Assembly: GCA_018304285.1 (NCBI GenBank)
Contig: JAGVWL010000007.1
Span: forward strand, 1 to 13,633
Length of the DNA: 13,633 nt
Source of the DNA: Microcaldota archaeon
GTDB taxonomy: Archaea > Micrarchaeota > Micrarchaeia > Norongarragalinales > Norongarragalinaceae
Direction of reading: 5' to 3'
In this document: piece by piece, positions 7,155 through 12,832 of the stretch
How positions within the stretch are numbered: position 1 is the first letter of the stretch
Layout: the number at the start of each line of letters is the position of its first letter
The notes under the pieces: model-generated
Seen by the model: only the letters and a program-made list of their open reading frames with translations
What the model was told of the DNA's origin: nothing
Database searches by the model: none
Translations under genes and position numbers: made by a program

Positions 7155-7937
7155 ATGAAAACAAAGATTTTGCTTGCGCTGGTGTTGCTCGCGCTTGCCT
7201 TGACGCTCGCCGGATGCATCACCCAGCAAACGCCGGTGGAAAAAACTCCGACTGCGACTGCCACACCCACGCCTACGCTCGCCCCAAGCGCACTGCCTTC
7301 GCCTACGATAAGAGTTTCACCCACTCCCACGCCAACGCCTTCTCCCGAGGCAAACCCCGAATGCACTATTACGGTCAATCCCAATGACGCGCAAGGGCCT
7401 TTCAAGGCAGGAGTTTCAGCGAGGTTCTTCAATATCGACCCGGCCAATGCGACGATAAAATGCACCCAGACCGATTCGGGCGTGAACGGGGAGAAGAAGG
7501 AAGGCGCGCAGTTCTTCAGGACTTGCGATTATGCCAGCGTGCAAACGCGCAAAATCGAAACTGCCAGCGCAAGCGCGGAAGGCGTTTCGTGCGAAACGCT
7601 CGTCGTGGTGGAAACGAACACTGATTTCACGAAATCCTGGAGCTTCTCTCCGGGAGACGAGTCTTTCACCATGAACAAGAGCGTTTCCAATTCCACAACC
7701 CGCAATTACACGATACAAAACGCGGGCACGCTCGAACTCAACACGTTCACCTGCACCGCGGACAAGAACTTCGCGACGCTCCTGTGCCCGCCGAAAATAG
7801 CGCCCGGCTCAAGCGCGCCGTTCAACGCCACGTTCAGCGTTTCGGGCCAGCCCGACGGCGTGCAAAACGTGGTTTTGACGGTCATGGAGAAAGACCTGCA
7901 GAAAACGGTTACAGTCACGGTCAGCATTATTTCTTGA
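7155..7937 (+). CDS. Secreted lipoprotein, two-domain (paralog A)
   Basis: 260 aa. Residues 1-20 are a lipoprotein signal peptide ending in the lipobox LAGC, with Cys21 as the lipidated residue. A Thr/Pro-rich linker (about 22-68) of PTPT/SPTP units lifts the globular part off the membrane. The first domain (about 70-165) has several cysteines (C70, then IKCTQ, RTCDYAS and VSCET) likely to form disulphides. The second domain (about 170-260) begins at SWSFSPGDESF and has a further Cys pair. Both are beta-rich, and the second resembles the Ig-like domains that carry an 'N-x-G-x-L' strand and end with a 'V-x-x-xDL-x-K-x-V' strand. It is clearly homologous to the gene at 8513-9355. Function is unknown; an adhesin or surface-layer accessory is a guess. 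The purine-rich AAGGAAGG at 7141-7148 serves as ribosome binding site. Confidence 0.75.
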   Translation: MKTKILLALVLLALALTLAGCITQQTPVEKTPTATATPTPTLAPSALPSPTIRVSPTPTPTPSPEANPECTITVNPNDAQGPFKAGVSARFFNIDPANATIKCTQTDSGVNGEKKEGAQFFRTCDYASVQTRKIETASASAEGVSCETLVVVETNTDFTKSWSFSPGDESFTMNKSVSNSTTRNYTIQNAGTLELNTFTCTADKNFATLLCPPKIAPGSSAPFNATFSVSGQPDGVQNVVLTVMEKDLQKTVTVTVSIIS

Positions 7938-7972
7938 AAGGGCTCTTGAAAAAGCGAAAAGCGGACGCTGGT

Positions 7973-7981
7973 TTTTTAAAC
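7973..7981 (+). promoter_or_regulatory. TATA box for a leaderless transcript (8004 gene)
   Basis: TTTTTAAAC is centred 27 bases before the GTG at 8004, predicting a transcript that starts at the initiation codon. This spacing is the main support for the GTG start. Confidence 0.65.
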
Positions 7982-8003
7982 CGGAACTCCTTAATTTAAA
8001 CTC

Positions 8004-8516
8004 GTGGACAAGCGCATCGCAATCGTACTGGCGTTAGCATTTTCATTCCTGCTTGCGGGATGCCTGCAGGAAAAGCAGTTGAGCCAAGCGCAAGCGCCCG
8101 CTTCGGGCCTCGCTGTCGGCACGAGCACCCCCGCTGCAACCTCTTCAGCCACGGCTACGCCGAGGCCTACCGCCACGGCAAGCGCCACACCCGGAACCAC
8201 TGCAACGCCCACGCCTTCGCCGACAGTTGAACAAGGCGGCAGCTGCAGCATTGCAACCCCGCAAAACCGCGATTCGTTTTCAAAAACGTCTCCGGTGCAA
8301 ATCCTGGTCAGCTTCCTAGACTTGCCCGATTCCATCAAAACCGCTTTGGTAAAATGCGATTTCGCCGAAACCGGCAACACGATGGACATCCTGCATTCGA
8401 CAAGCGGGGCAGCGTACCTGACTAAATCTTGCATCTACTCTACAACCAGAAGCTATACCATTACTATCACCGCCGGTGGTGCAACGTGTTCGAGGACGAT
8501 CACGATAACCGAATGA
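8004..8516 (+). CDS. Secreted lipoprotein, one-domain relative
   Basis: 170 aa, starting at GTG. The signal peptide ends in LLAGC with Cys20 as the lipidation site. A Ser/Thr/Ala/Pro linker (about 21-77) follows, then a single cysteine-containing beta domain (about 78-170; C at GSCSI, VKCDF, KSCIY and ATCSR). The Cys spacing and the A-x-V-KC-x pattern match the first domain of the two neighbouring lipoproteins. The second domain (SFSPGDE...) is absent, so this is either a deletion derivative or the simpler ancestral form. It ends in an ATGA overlap with the next gene, implying translational coupling. Function is unknown. Confidence 0.7.
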   Translation: MDKRIAIVLALAFSFLLAGCLQEKQLSQAQAPASGLAVGTSTPAATSSATATPRPTATASATPGTTATPTPSPTVEQGGSCSIATPQNRDSFSKTSPVQILVSFLDLPDSIKTALVKCDFAETGNTMDILHSTSGAAYLTKSCIYSTTRSYTITITAGGATCSRTITITE

Positions 8517-9355
8517 GGCTTTTCGCGAAAGCGCTCGTGCTGTTCGCCCTTGCATTCTACCTAGCAGGCTGCATATTCCAGGAAAAGCCCATCGAACAAA
8601 GGCAAGAACGCGCGCTGCCAACGCTATCCCCAGCGCTATCCGCATCGCCCAACGCAACAGTCCAAGCAAACGCCAGCGAAGCAAATGCCACTAACGAAAC
8701 TGCGCAGCCTACGCCCGAACCCACTCCAGACGAAAATTTGACTCAAGCGAATGCTACAACCTCACCACAACCGCAAGGCGAGTGCACTGTTTCCGCCAAC
8801 CCTGAAGACGCGCCCGGCCCTTACCGGTCGGTAGCGTCAGCGCGGTTCTTCAACGCCCAGCCCGCCGAAGTGAAAATAAAATGCACCGCGCAAGACGAAC
8901 CGGTCGTTGCGGAAAAGCACGGGGAATTCTACATCGCAAGCTGCAGCTATTCGTTCGTGACCGAAAAGAAGATTCAGACGATAAGCGCTGAAGGCGACGG
9001 CATTTCCTGCGCTACGACCGTGGTCGTGGACATCAACCACGAATTCCAGAAGGGATGGACGTTCAGCCCCGGAGACGAGGAGTTCACGCTAAACCAAAGC
9101 GATTCCAACACCACGGTGCGCGATTACACCATAGAAAACAGCGGTTCGCTCACGCTCACGGAAATAACGTGCGCCTCGGACCAGAGCTTCGTGACCATGA
9201 GCTGCCCCACGGCCCTCAAGCCGTCCGAAAGCCAGCCGTTCAAGGCAACCATCAACGCCGAAGGGCTGCAGCCCGGAGAAAAACAGATGGTCATTACAAT
9301 CAAGGAAAAAGACTTGGAAAAATCATTTTACGTTTCCATGACCCTGGTCAACTGA
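8513..9355 (+). CDS. Secreted lipoprotein, two-domain (paralog B)
   Basis: 280 aa from ATG 8513, which overlaps the preceding stop (ATGA). The frame is open further upstream, but only this start gives the lipoprotein signal peptide (MRLFAKALVL to LAGC, Cys20). The linker (about 21-90) is rich in Asn/Ala/Thr with several sequons, rather than Pro/Thr as in paralog A. The first domain begins at GECTVSANPEDAPGPY and matches paralog A at ARFFN, IKCT, SCSYSFV and the C-TTVVV strand. The second domain, from GWTFSPGDEEFT to the end, matches paralog A almost throughout (DYTIENSG, KEKDLEKS). Conserved domains joined to a quickly changing linker suggest duplication followed by drift of the stalk. Role is unknown, probably at the outer membrane face with the other two. 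Confidence 0.75.
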   Translation: MRLFAKALVLFALAFYLAGCIFQEKPIEQRQERALPTLSPALSASPNATVQANASEANATNETAQPTPEPTPDENLTQANATTSPQPQGECTVSANPEDAPGPYRSVASARFFNAQPAEVKIKCTAQDEPVVAEKHGEFYIASCSYSFVTEKKIQTISAEGDGISCATTVVVDINHEFQKGWTFSPGDEEFTLNQSDSNTTVRDYTIENSGSLTLTEITCASDQSFVTMSCPTALKPSESQPFKATINAEGLQPGEKQMVITIKEKDLEKSFYVSMTLVN

Positions 9356-9375
9356 CGAGAAACCGCCGGGCAAAA

Positions 9376-9396
9376 ACTTTCGGGGTTACGGAAAGT
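9376..9396 (+). terminator. Weak hairpin after the lipoprotein genes
   Basis: ACTTTC (9376-9381) pairs with GAAAGT (9391-9396) around a nine-base loop, about 20 bases after the lipoprotein stop. No T-run follows, so this is only a possible 3' end structure. The rest of 9356-9426 shows nothing recognisable. Confidence 0.25.
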
Positions 9397-9426
9397 AAAG
9401 CCTAAACTTATCAATTCTCCCGTTCA

Positions 9427-9435
9427 GTATAAAAG
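9427..9435 (+). promoter_or_regulatory. TATA box for a leaderless transcript (9461 gene)
   Basis: GTATAAAAG is a near-ideal archaeal TATA box centred about 30 bases before ATG 9461. The leader would be absent or only a few bases. Confidence 0.7.
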
Positions 9436-9460
9436 CAAAAGAAAGCAAGATTTTTTCCAC

Positions 9461-10039
9461 ATGGACAACAACAAGCTCGCCATCGTACTTTTCACGATAA
9501 CAGTCGCCGCGCTCATGCTGGGAAGCTTGCTCATTCTTTTCAAAACAGGGTTTAGGCCCACGGGATTGGTTTCCAACCCCACGGGCACGGTCAGCGCCGA
9601 GGTGTCAGGGGGAACGGACATTTTCCTGCAGAGCTTTCTCGTGAACTTCGGGGCGGTGCAGGTGGGCGTAACCTACAACGGCGCGGGCGATGGCAATTGG
9701 TCCAACGCCAGCGCATTCCTCCTGCGCAACGACGGAAGCGTGAACGTGAACGTAACCATAGCCGCTACAGCATTATGGAGTTCCACGGCAGGCGCTGCCG
9801 CCAACTACACGTACAACGTCACGAACGCAACGGGCAACACGTCCATGCCAGAAACTTGCGCTACGGTACAAAACGGGTGGAACATCATGCCTTTAGGCTC
9901 GGCGTCAGCCGCACTATGCATGCTAGGCTTCACCGACGGAAACGACTACGCCAACATATCCATTAGAATTACTGTTCCCACCGGCGAAGGTGCGGGAGAG
10001 AAAACCTCCACAGTAACATTCACCGGTTCGCAAGGATAG
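9461..10039 (+). CDS. Membrane-anchored beta-rich surface protein
   Basis: 192 aa. A short N-terminus (MDNNK) precedes one hydrophobic helix (about 6-27). Lacking an obvious cleavage site, it is more likely an anchor than a removable signal. The outer part is Gly/Ser/Thr/Asn-rich with many sequons (NWSNAS, NVT, NYT, NVT, NAT, NTS, NIS). The pattern 'NFGAVQVG ... NASAFLLRNDGSVNVNVTIAATALW' is the strand-turn-strand form of small secreted Ig-like or TasA/camelysin-like proteins; that is only a fold-level resemblance. Two cysteines (C-ATVQNGW, LCMLG) may pair. Its own TATA box and leaderless start set it apart from the lipoprotein unit. The 3' end overlaps the convergent ksgA gene by 20 bases. 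Confidence 0.65.
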   Translation: MDNNKLAIVLFTITVAALMLGSLLILFKTGFRPTGLVSNPTGTVSAEVSGGTDIFLQSFLVNFGAVQVGVTYNGAGDGNWSNASAFLLRNDGSVNVNVTIAATALWSSTAGAAANYTYNVTNATGNTSMPETCATVQNGWNIMPLGSASAALCMLGFTDGNDYANISIRITVPTGEGAGEKTSTVTFTGSQG

Positions 10040-10796
10040 AAGACTCGAACCATTCGGACAACGCGGCAAAATCATCGAGCGAAAGATGCCTCGCCCGCTT
10101 TTCCCTCAAAGGCATGCTTTCGCACAACGAAAGCAAAATCTTTTTGTCCACTCCCAGCGCTTTCCGCGAATGCATCAAAGCCTTGCGTATCGACTGGTTC
10201 TTGTGCTGGAACAACGCGGCGACCAACGCTTGATTCAAGCGAAGGCGGCCTTTGGAAGGCTTGGCTTCGAGCAAAACAACGGCCGAATCTACGCGCGGGA
10301 TCGGCACGAAGCAAAAACGCGGTATTTCGAAAAGAATCTTGACGTCGCACGCGTTTTGCGCAGCTACGCTCAGCCGCGAATACTCCCTTCCCCCAGGCTT
10401 GGCTACGAGCCTCTCCGCAAACTCCTTTTGCAGGCAGACGACCGCCCTCGAGAAATTCGAGTCGATGATCTTGAAGAGTATTTTCGACGAAAGATGGTAA
10501 GGCAGATTGCCGAAAATTATCTTGAACCCGCCGAAATCGAATTTCACCGCGTCGACGAAATTCACCTCGACGTTTTTTACGCCGTGCAGCCGCTTTTCCA
10601 TTTTCCCTGAAAGCGAACGGTCTATTTCCAGAGCAACGACCTTCCCCCTCGCCCCCGCGTTCTTCGCCAACGCGGCAGTAAGCACGCCCTCTCCTGCACC
10701 GATTTCCAAAACCGTTTTCCCGGAAATGGGAATGGCGGACGCTATCCTGTTAATAGCAGTGCGGTCGAAAAGGAAAACCTGGCTCCAGCGCGGCAT
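10020..10796 (-). CDS. ksgA: 16S rRNA dimethyladenosine transferase KsgA/Dim1
   Basis: 258 aa, the normal archaeal length. The enzyme dimethylates two adjacent adenosines in the 3'-terminal helix of 16S rRNA using S-adenosylmethionine, late in small-subunit assembly. SAM motif I is EIGAGEGVLT (31-40), the acidic ribose-binding residue is in LEID (56-59), an acidic D82 follows, and the catalytic motif is NLPYHLS (97-103). The C-terminal helical RNA-binding domain has FQHKNQSIRKAL, the family signature. The N-terminus WSQVFLFDR corresponds to the usual QxFLxD. ATG 10796 is chosen over TTG 10802 because it overlaps the stop of the upstream DUF655 gene as TAATG, implying coupled translation. It is the last gene of the rpl21e-rpoF-DUF655-ksgA operon, a classic archaeal order. 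Confidence 0.96.
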   Translation of the reverse strand: MPRWSQVFLFDRTAINRIASAIPISGKTVLEIGAGEGVLTAALAKNAGARGKVVALEIDRSLSGKMEKRLHGVKNVEVNFVDAVKFDFGGFKIIFGNLPYHLSSKILFKIIDSNFSRAVVCLQKEFAERLVAKPGGREYSRLSVAAQNACDVKILFEIPRFCFVPIPRVDSAVVLLEAKPSKGRLRLNQALVAALFQHKNQSIRKALMHSRKALGVDKKILLSLCESMPLREKRARHLSLDDFAALSEWFESSILANR

Positions 10797-11359
10797 TACC
10801 AACGCCTGTCGTCACGCGGCATTTTCACGAACAAGTAATACTTTTCCTTGCCCTGGATTTCAAGCATGATCCTCTGCACGAAAATCTCGAGCGGATTGCC
10901 TAAGTGCGCCACGCGCTTGTGAATGTCTTCGAAAGACTCGAACTTCTGCCTCTCGCGCTCGTCGAGAATGTTCTGCAAGTGCTTTTTCCCGACCGAAGGC
11001 AAATGCTCTAACGCATGGGAACGGATGTTGATGGGTCCTGCCCTGTTGACGAATTCCACGAATTCCTTCTCGCGCGCCTGCACCACGCTTCGCACTACGG
11101 AATCAAGCTGGCGCTGTGCGGAAGTGGTCAAATCGGCGTAAGCAATGCGGCCGCGGATGTGGTCTATCTTTTCCCTCTGCTCCCGGCCTATGTAAATCTT
11201 TTCGTCCACATCGATTGCGATGCCGGGCTTTGCCACGCATTCAAGAAGGGTGAAGAAAAGCTCTCCCACGCACTGCACTACCGGCTCCTGCTTCGCCTCG
11301 CCGGCCTTGCCGTGCGGCAAGAAGTCTAGCACTACCGCGAAATCCTCTTTCTTGAACAC
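10796..11359 (-). CDS. DUF655 family protein (OB-fold plus helix-hairpin-helix)
   Basis: 187 aa, the normal size for this archaeal family. The first 60 residues form strands (FAVVLDFLPHG, VVQCVGELFFTLLE, EKIYIGRE) of an OB-like domain. Residues about 115-135 (ALEHLPSVGKKHLQNILDER) are a helix-hairpin-helix with the typical GxGK-like turn, followed by FESFEDIHKRV. The family is found between rpoF and ksgA in many archaea and is thought to bind nucleic acid; its exact role is not established. The start is GTG at 11359, supported by AAGGTG at 11367-11372 seven bases upstream. The stop overlaps the ksgA ATG. Confidence 0.93.
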   Translation of the reverse strand: MFKKEDFAVVLDFLPHGKAGEAKQEPVVQCVGELFFTLLECVAKPGIAIDVDEKIYIGREQREKIDHIRGRIAYADLTTSAQRQLDSVVRSVVQAREKEFVEFVNRAGPINIRSHALEHLPSVGKKHLQNILDERERQKFESFEDIHKRVAHLGNPLEIFVQRIMLEIQGKEKYYLFVKMPRDDRRW

Positions 11360-11390
11360 CCGAAAACACCTTTTCTCTACCGGCCAAACT

Positions 11391-11714
11391 TTAATACTTC
11401 TTCACTATTTTCAAGACGTCCTTGACCTTGTCCTCGGAAACTTCGCTCTTGTCAGCTGTAAGCACGACCTGCAGCAAATCCTCGCGCTTGGGCATGAGGT
11501 CGCAAACCATGACTGCCTGCTTTTCGTTCAAACCGGCTTCCTTCAGCTCTTCCAAAAGCTTCCGCGCGTCCTTAGCCGAAATGCCGGCGTTGAAAGACTT
11601 CAAATACTCCAGCGCATTCTGCTGTTCGTAACCCAGTTCACCAGCTTTCTTGCGTTCCTCGAGCAACTCGAGCGCCTCAGGATAAAGCAAAACTTTTTCA
11701 GAAACCACTTTCAT
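11391..11714 (-). CDS. rpoF: DNA-directed RNA polymerase subunit F (Rpo4)
   Basis: 107 aa, matching archaeal Rpo4/RpoF, the partner of Rpo7 in the stalk that helps open promoters, bind nascent RNA and aid termination. Recognisable are the N-terminal strand KVLLYPEALELLEERKK, the E-LGYEQQ-ALEYLK helix and the C-terminal HRDC-like helices (SAKDARKLLEELKEAGLNEKQA, then NLMP-like VCDLMPKREDLLQVVL). AAGGGTG at 11722-11728 is a ribosome binding site seven bases before the ATG. It lies 40 bases after rpl21e and 31 bases before the DUF655 gene in one operon. Confidence 0.95.
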   Translation of the reverse strand: MKVVSEKVLLYPEALELLEERKKAGELGYEQQNALEYLKSFNAGISAKDARKLLEELKEAGLNEKQAVMVCDLMPKREDLLQVVLTADKSEVSEDKVKDVLKIVKKY

Positions 11715-11754
11715 TCCAAAACACCCTTTTTTTTCTTTTTGCTAACGAAACAAA

Positions 11755-12033
11755 CTAAACGGCCTTCAAATGCACGTTCGTCACGATAAGCATTTTCTTC
11801 TTGTGGCCGTCCATGAACTCCACTTCAAAGCTCGCCGCGCCGCGCTTTGCCCGGACCACGCCGATCTTGTGGTTGAAGCGAAGTGCACTAATGCGACCAG
11901 CCAAAAACGACGGGTTGAAGAAAAGCCTCACTCTCGACCCTATTTCGAAGTCCGCCAGCGACCTGTTTACCGGGGTTTTCCGGGCAGAAACATTCCTGCT
12001 GCTCTTCGAATTACCGCCATGCGACCTCTTCAT
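11755..12033 (-). CDS. rpl21e: 50S ribosomal protein L21e
   Basis: 92 aa from ATG 12033, close to the usual 95-100. The N-terminal basic arm (MKRSHGGNSKSSRNVSARK) is followed by the SH3-like barrel: SLADFEIGSRVRLFFNPSF, then GRISALRFNHKIGVVRAKRG, ASFEVEFMDGHKKKMLIVTNVHLK. Several sites that are very conserved in L21e vary here: GMPHPRFHGKTG becomes GRISALRFNHKIG, and the usual Gly-Lys positions shift. It is therefore a rather divergent copy. GGAGGT, nine bases before the start, fixes the ATG; the frame stays open upstream but gives no L21e sequence. It heads the minus-strand operon. Confidence 0.9.
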   Translation of the reverse strand: MKRSHGGNSKSSRNVSARKTPVNRSLADFEIGSRVRLFFNPSFLAGRISALRFNHKIGVVRAKRGAASFEVEFMDGHKKKMLIVTNVHLKAV

Positions 12034-12067
12034 TGACTCCAGACCTCCGTTGCAAAAATGAAACCCG

Positions 12068-12105
12068 CGAGTAAGGAAAAAGGCAACTCCCTTTGCCCCC
12101 ACTCG
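12068..12105 (-). promoter_or_regulatory. Nested stem-loop in the rpl21e leader, attenuator-like
   Basis: Read on the minus strand, CGAGT (12105-12101) pairs with ACTCG (12072-12068), and inside this GGCAA (12097-12093) pairs with TTGCC (12086-12082) around the loop AGGGAG. A TTTTTCC run follows the inner stem directly. A short hairpin plus T-run inside the untranslated leader of a ribosomal-protein operon could be an attenuator or a binding site for feedback control. The stems are only five pairs each, so this is tentative. Confidence 0.35.
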
Positions 12106-12128
12106 ACCAAAACCTTTTGAAAACCAGC

Positions 12129-12148
12129 AAATATAAGGCTTTTTAACC
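12129..12148 (-). promoter_or_regulatory. TATA boxes of the rpl21e operon
   Basis: On the minus strand GGTTAAAAAG and CCTTATATTT lie end to end. The second would start transcription near 12107, the first near 12116, giving a leader of about 75-85 nt. Which is used cannot be decided. Confidence 0.5.
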
Positions 12149-12163
12149 CCCTCGTGCAAAAAG

Positions 12164-12183
12164 CTTTTAAAAGGTTTTTAAAC
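12164..12183 (+). promoter_or_regulatory. Tandem TATA boxes of the single-repeat TBP gene
   Basis: CTTTTAAAAG (12164-12173) and GTTTTTAAAC (12174-12183) are two adjacent symmetrical AT boxes. They predict transcript starts near 12195 and 12205. Both are near-palindromic, so a TBP could bind either way round. Being in front of the TBP-like gene itself, they invite autoregulation. Confidence 0.5.
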
Positions 12184-12220
12184 ACTTGGATTTTTGAAGC
12201 ATCCAAAAAAGGTGGTTGTT

Positions 12221-12529
12221 GTGGCGAAGAAAGTCAGCATAAAGCGAATCAAGATAGACGAAAGCTTCAAAGTCGAGAACATCGTCGCAAGCGCAAATCT
12301 CAACGTCGAATTGGATTTGTTCAACATCGCGATGGAAGTCGACAACGTCGAATACGAGCCGGAACAGTTTCCCGGCGCCATCATGCGCCTGAAGGACATA
12401 GGCACCACGCTGCTCCTGTTCAAGAACGGGAAAGTTATTTGCAGCGGCGCAAAGAGCGAAAAACAGATTGCCAAGAGCATCAAGGCCGCGGTCGGGTTGC
12501 TGCGCAAGTTCATGAAACAGCGGCCGTAA
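12221..12529 (+). CDS. Single-repeat TATA-binding protein (half TBP)
   Basis: 102 aa from GTG 12221, against about 180-200 for a normal archaeal TBP, which consists of two similar repeats forming a saddle. The repeat is complete: the first strand VENIVASANL (18-27), helix 1 ELDLFNIAME (30-39), YEPEQFPGAIMRL (45-57), TTLLLFKNGKVICSGAKSE (62-80), and the final helix KQIAKSIKAAVGLLRKF. Phe50 (QFPG) and Phe67 (LLF) correspond to the pair that kinks TATA DNA in each TBP repeat. YEPEQFPG and SGAKSE look most like repeat 2 of known TBPs. A homodimer would rebuild the four-Phe saddle; that is inference. AAGGTG at 12209-12214 is the same ribosome site as in rpoF and DUF655, six bases before GTG 12221; TTG 12194 and GTG 12212 are alternatives. 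No second repeat follows in any frame. Confidence 0.85.
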   Translation: MAKKVSIKRIKIDESFKVENIVASANLNVELDLFNIAMEVDNVEYEPEQFPGAIMRLKDIGTTLLLFKNGKVICSGAKSEKQIAKSIKAAVGLLRKFMKQRP

Positions 12530-12563
12530 AGACGGTTGCACCGACGGTTCAACAAGTGAAGTT

Positions 12564-12779
12564 ATGCCTAAAGATTCTGAAATAATCAGACTCGCAAAAG
12601 CAGATTTTCTCTTAGCACTGGCTATTTTCACTATGGGCGCAGTGCAAATAGTAGGCATGCTAGATCAGCTGTTTCCCGGACTTGGAATAAAATATCTTGC
12701 ACTCGTGTTAGTAGTATTCTTGGCCGTGCTGATCATAATGATAAGAAAACACCTTCTTTGGCTCCTGAGGGGCATTTAG
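12564..12779 (+). CDS. Small two-TM membrane protein
   Basis: 71 aa with two hydrophobic helices: LLALAIFTMGAVQIVGML (about 16-33) and YLALVLVVFLAVLIIMI (about 44-60), a short link between them, and a basic end (RKHLLWLLRG). No family is recognised. It begins 34 bases after the TBP-like gene with no visible promoter of its own, so it may be read from the TBP promoter. Its codons (ATA, TTA, AGA, GTA) are more AT-rich than those of the genes to the left and resemble the endonuclease gene that follows, suggesting a shared foreign origin. Confidence 0.55.
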   Translation: MPKDSEIIRLAKADFLLALAIFTMGAVQIVGMLDQLFPGLGIKYLALVLVVFLAVLIIMIRKHLLWLLRGI

Positions 12780-12802
12780 CACTGGAAAGCCACTCTAGTT
12801 TT

Positions 12803-12811
12803 GTTTAAAAA
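12803..12811 (+). promoter_or_regulatory. TATA box of the endonuclease gene
   Basis: GTTTAAAAA is centred 26-27 bases before ATG 12833, predicting a leaderless transcript. It sits in the 3' side of a small hairpin (AGTTTT 12797-12802 with AAAACT 12808-12813), which may also end the upstream transcript. Confidence 0.6.
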
Positions 12812-12832
12812 CTGGGTTTTCGTGCTGAATTC

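Noticed and set aside
7215..7345. Repetitive ACN/CCN tract as a CRISPR or minisatellite array
   Set aside because: It is in-frame Thr/Pro linker coding with varied codons, no regular unit length and no spacers.
8429..8512. Extended N-terminus of the third lipoprotein
   Set aside because: It would overlap the preceding coding region by 88 bases and bury the signal peptide; ATG 8513 starts exactly at the lipoprotein signal.
12034..12159. Extended N-terminus of L21e
   Set aside because: The extra 42 residues have no L21e similarity and lie in the leader/promoter region; GGAGGT marks ATG 12033.
12530..12832. A second TBP repeat, frameshifted or displaced, downstream of the first
   Set aside because: No frame in this stretch shows the strand, FPG or SGAK motifs; it encodes an unrelated two-TM protein and a promoter.
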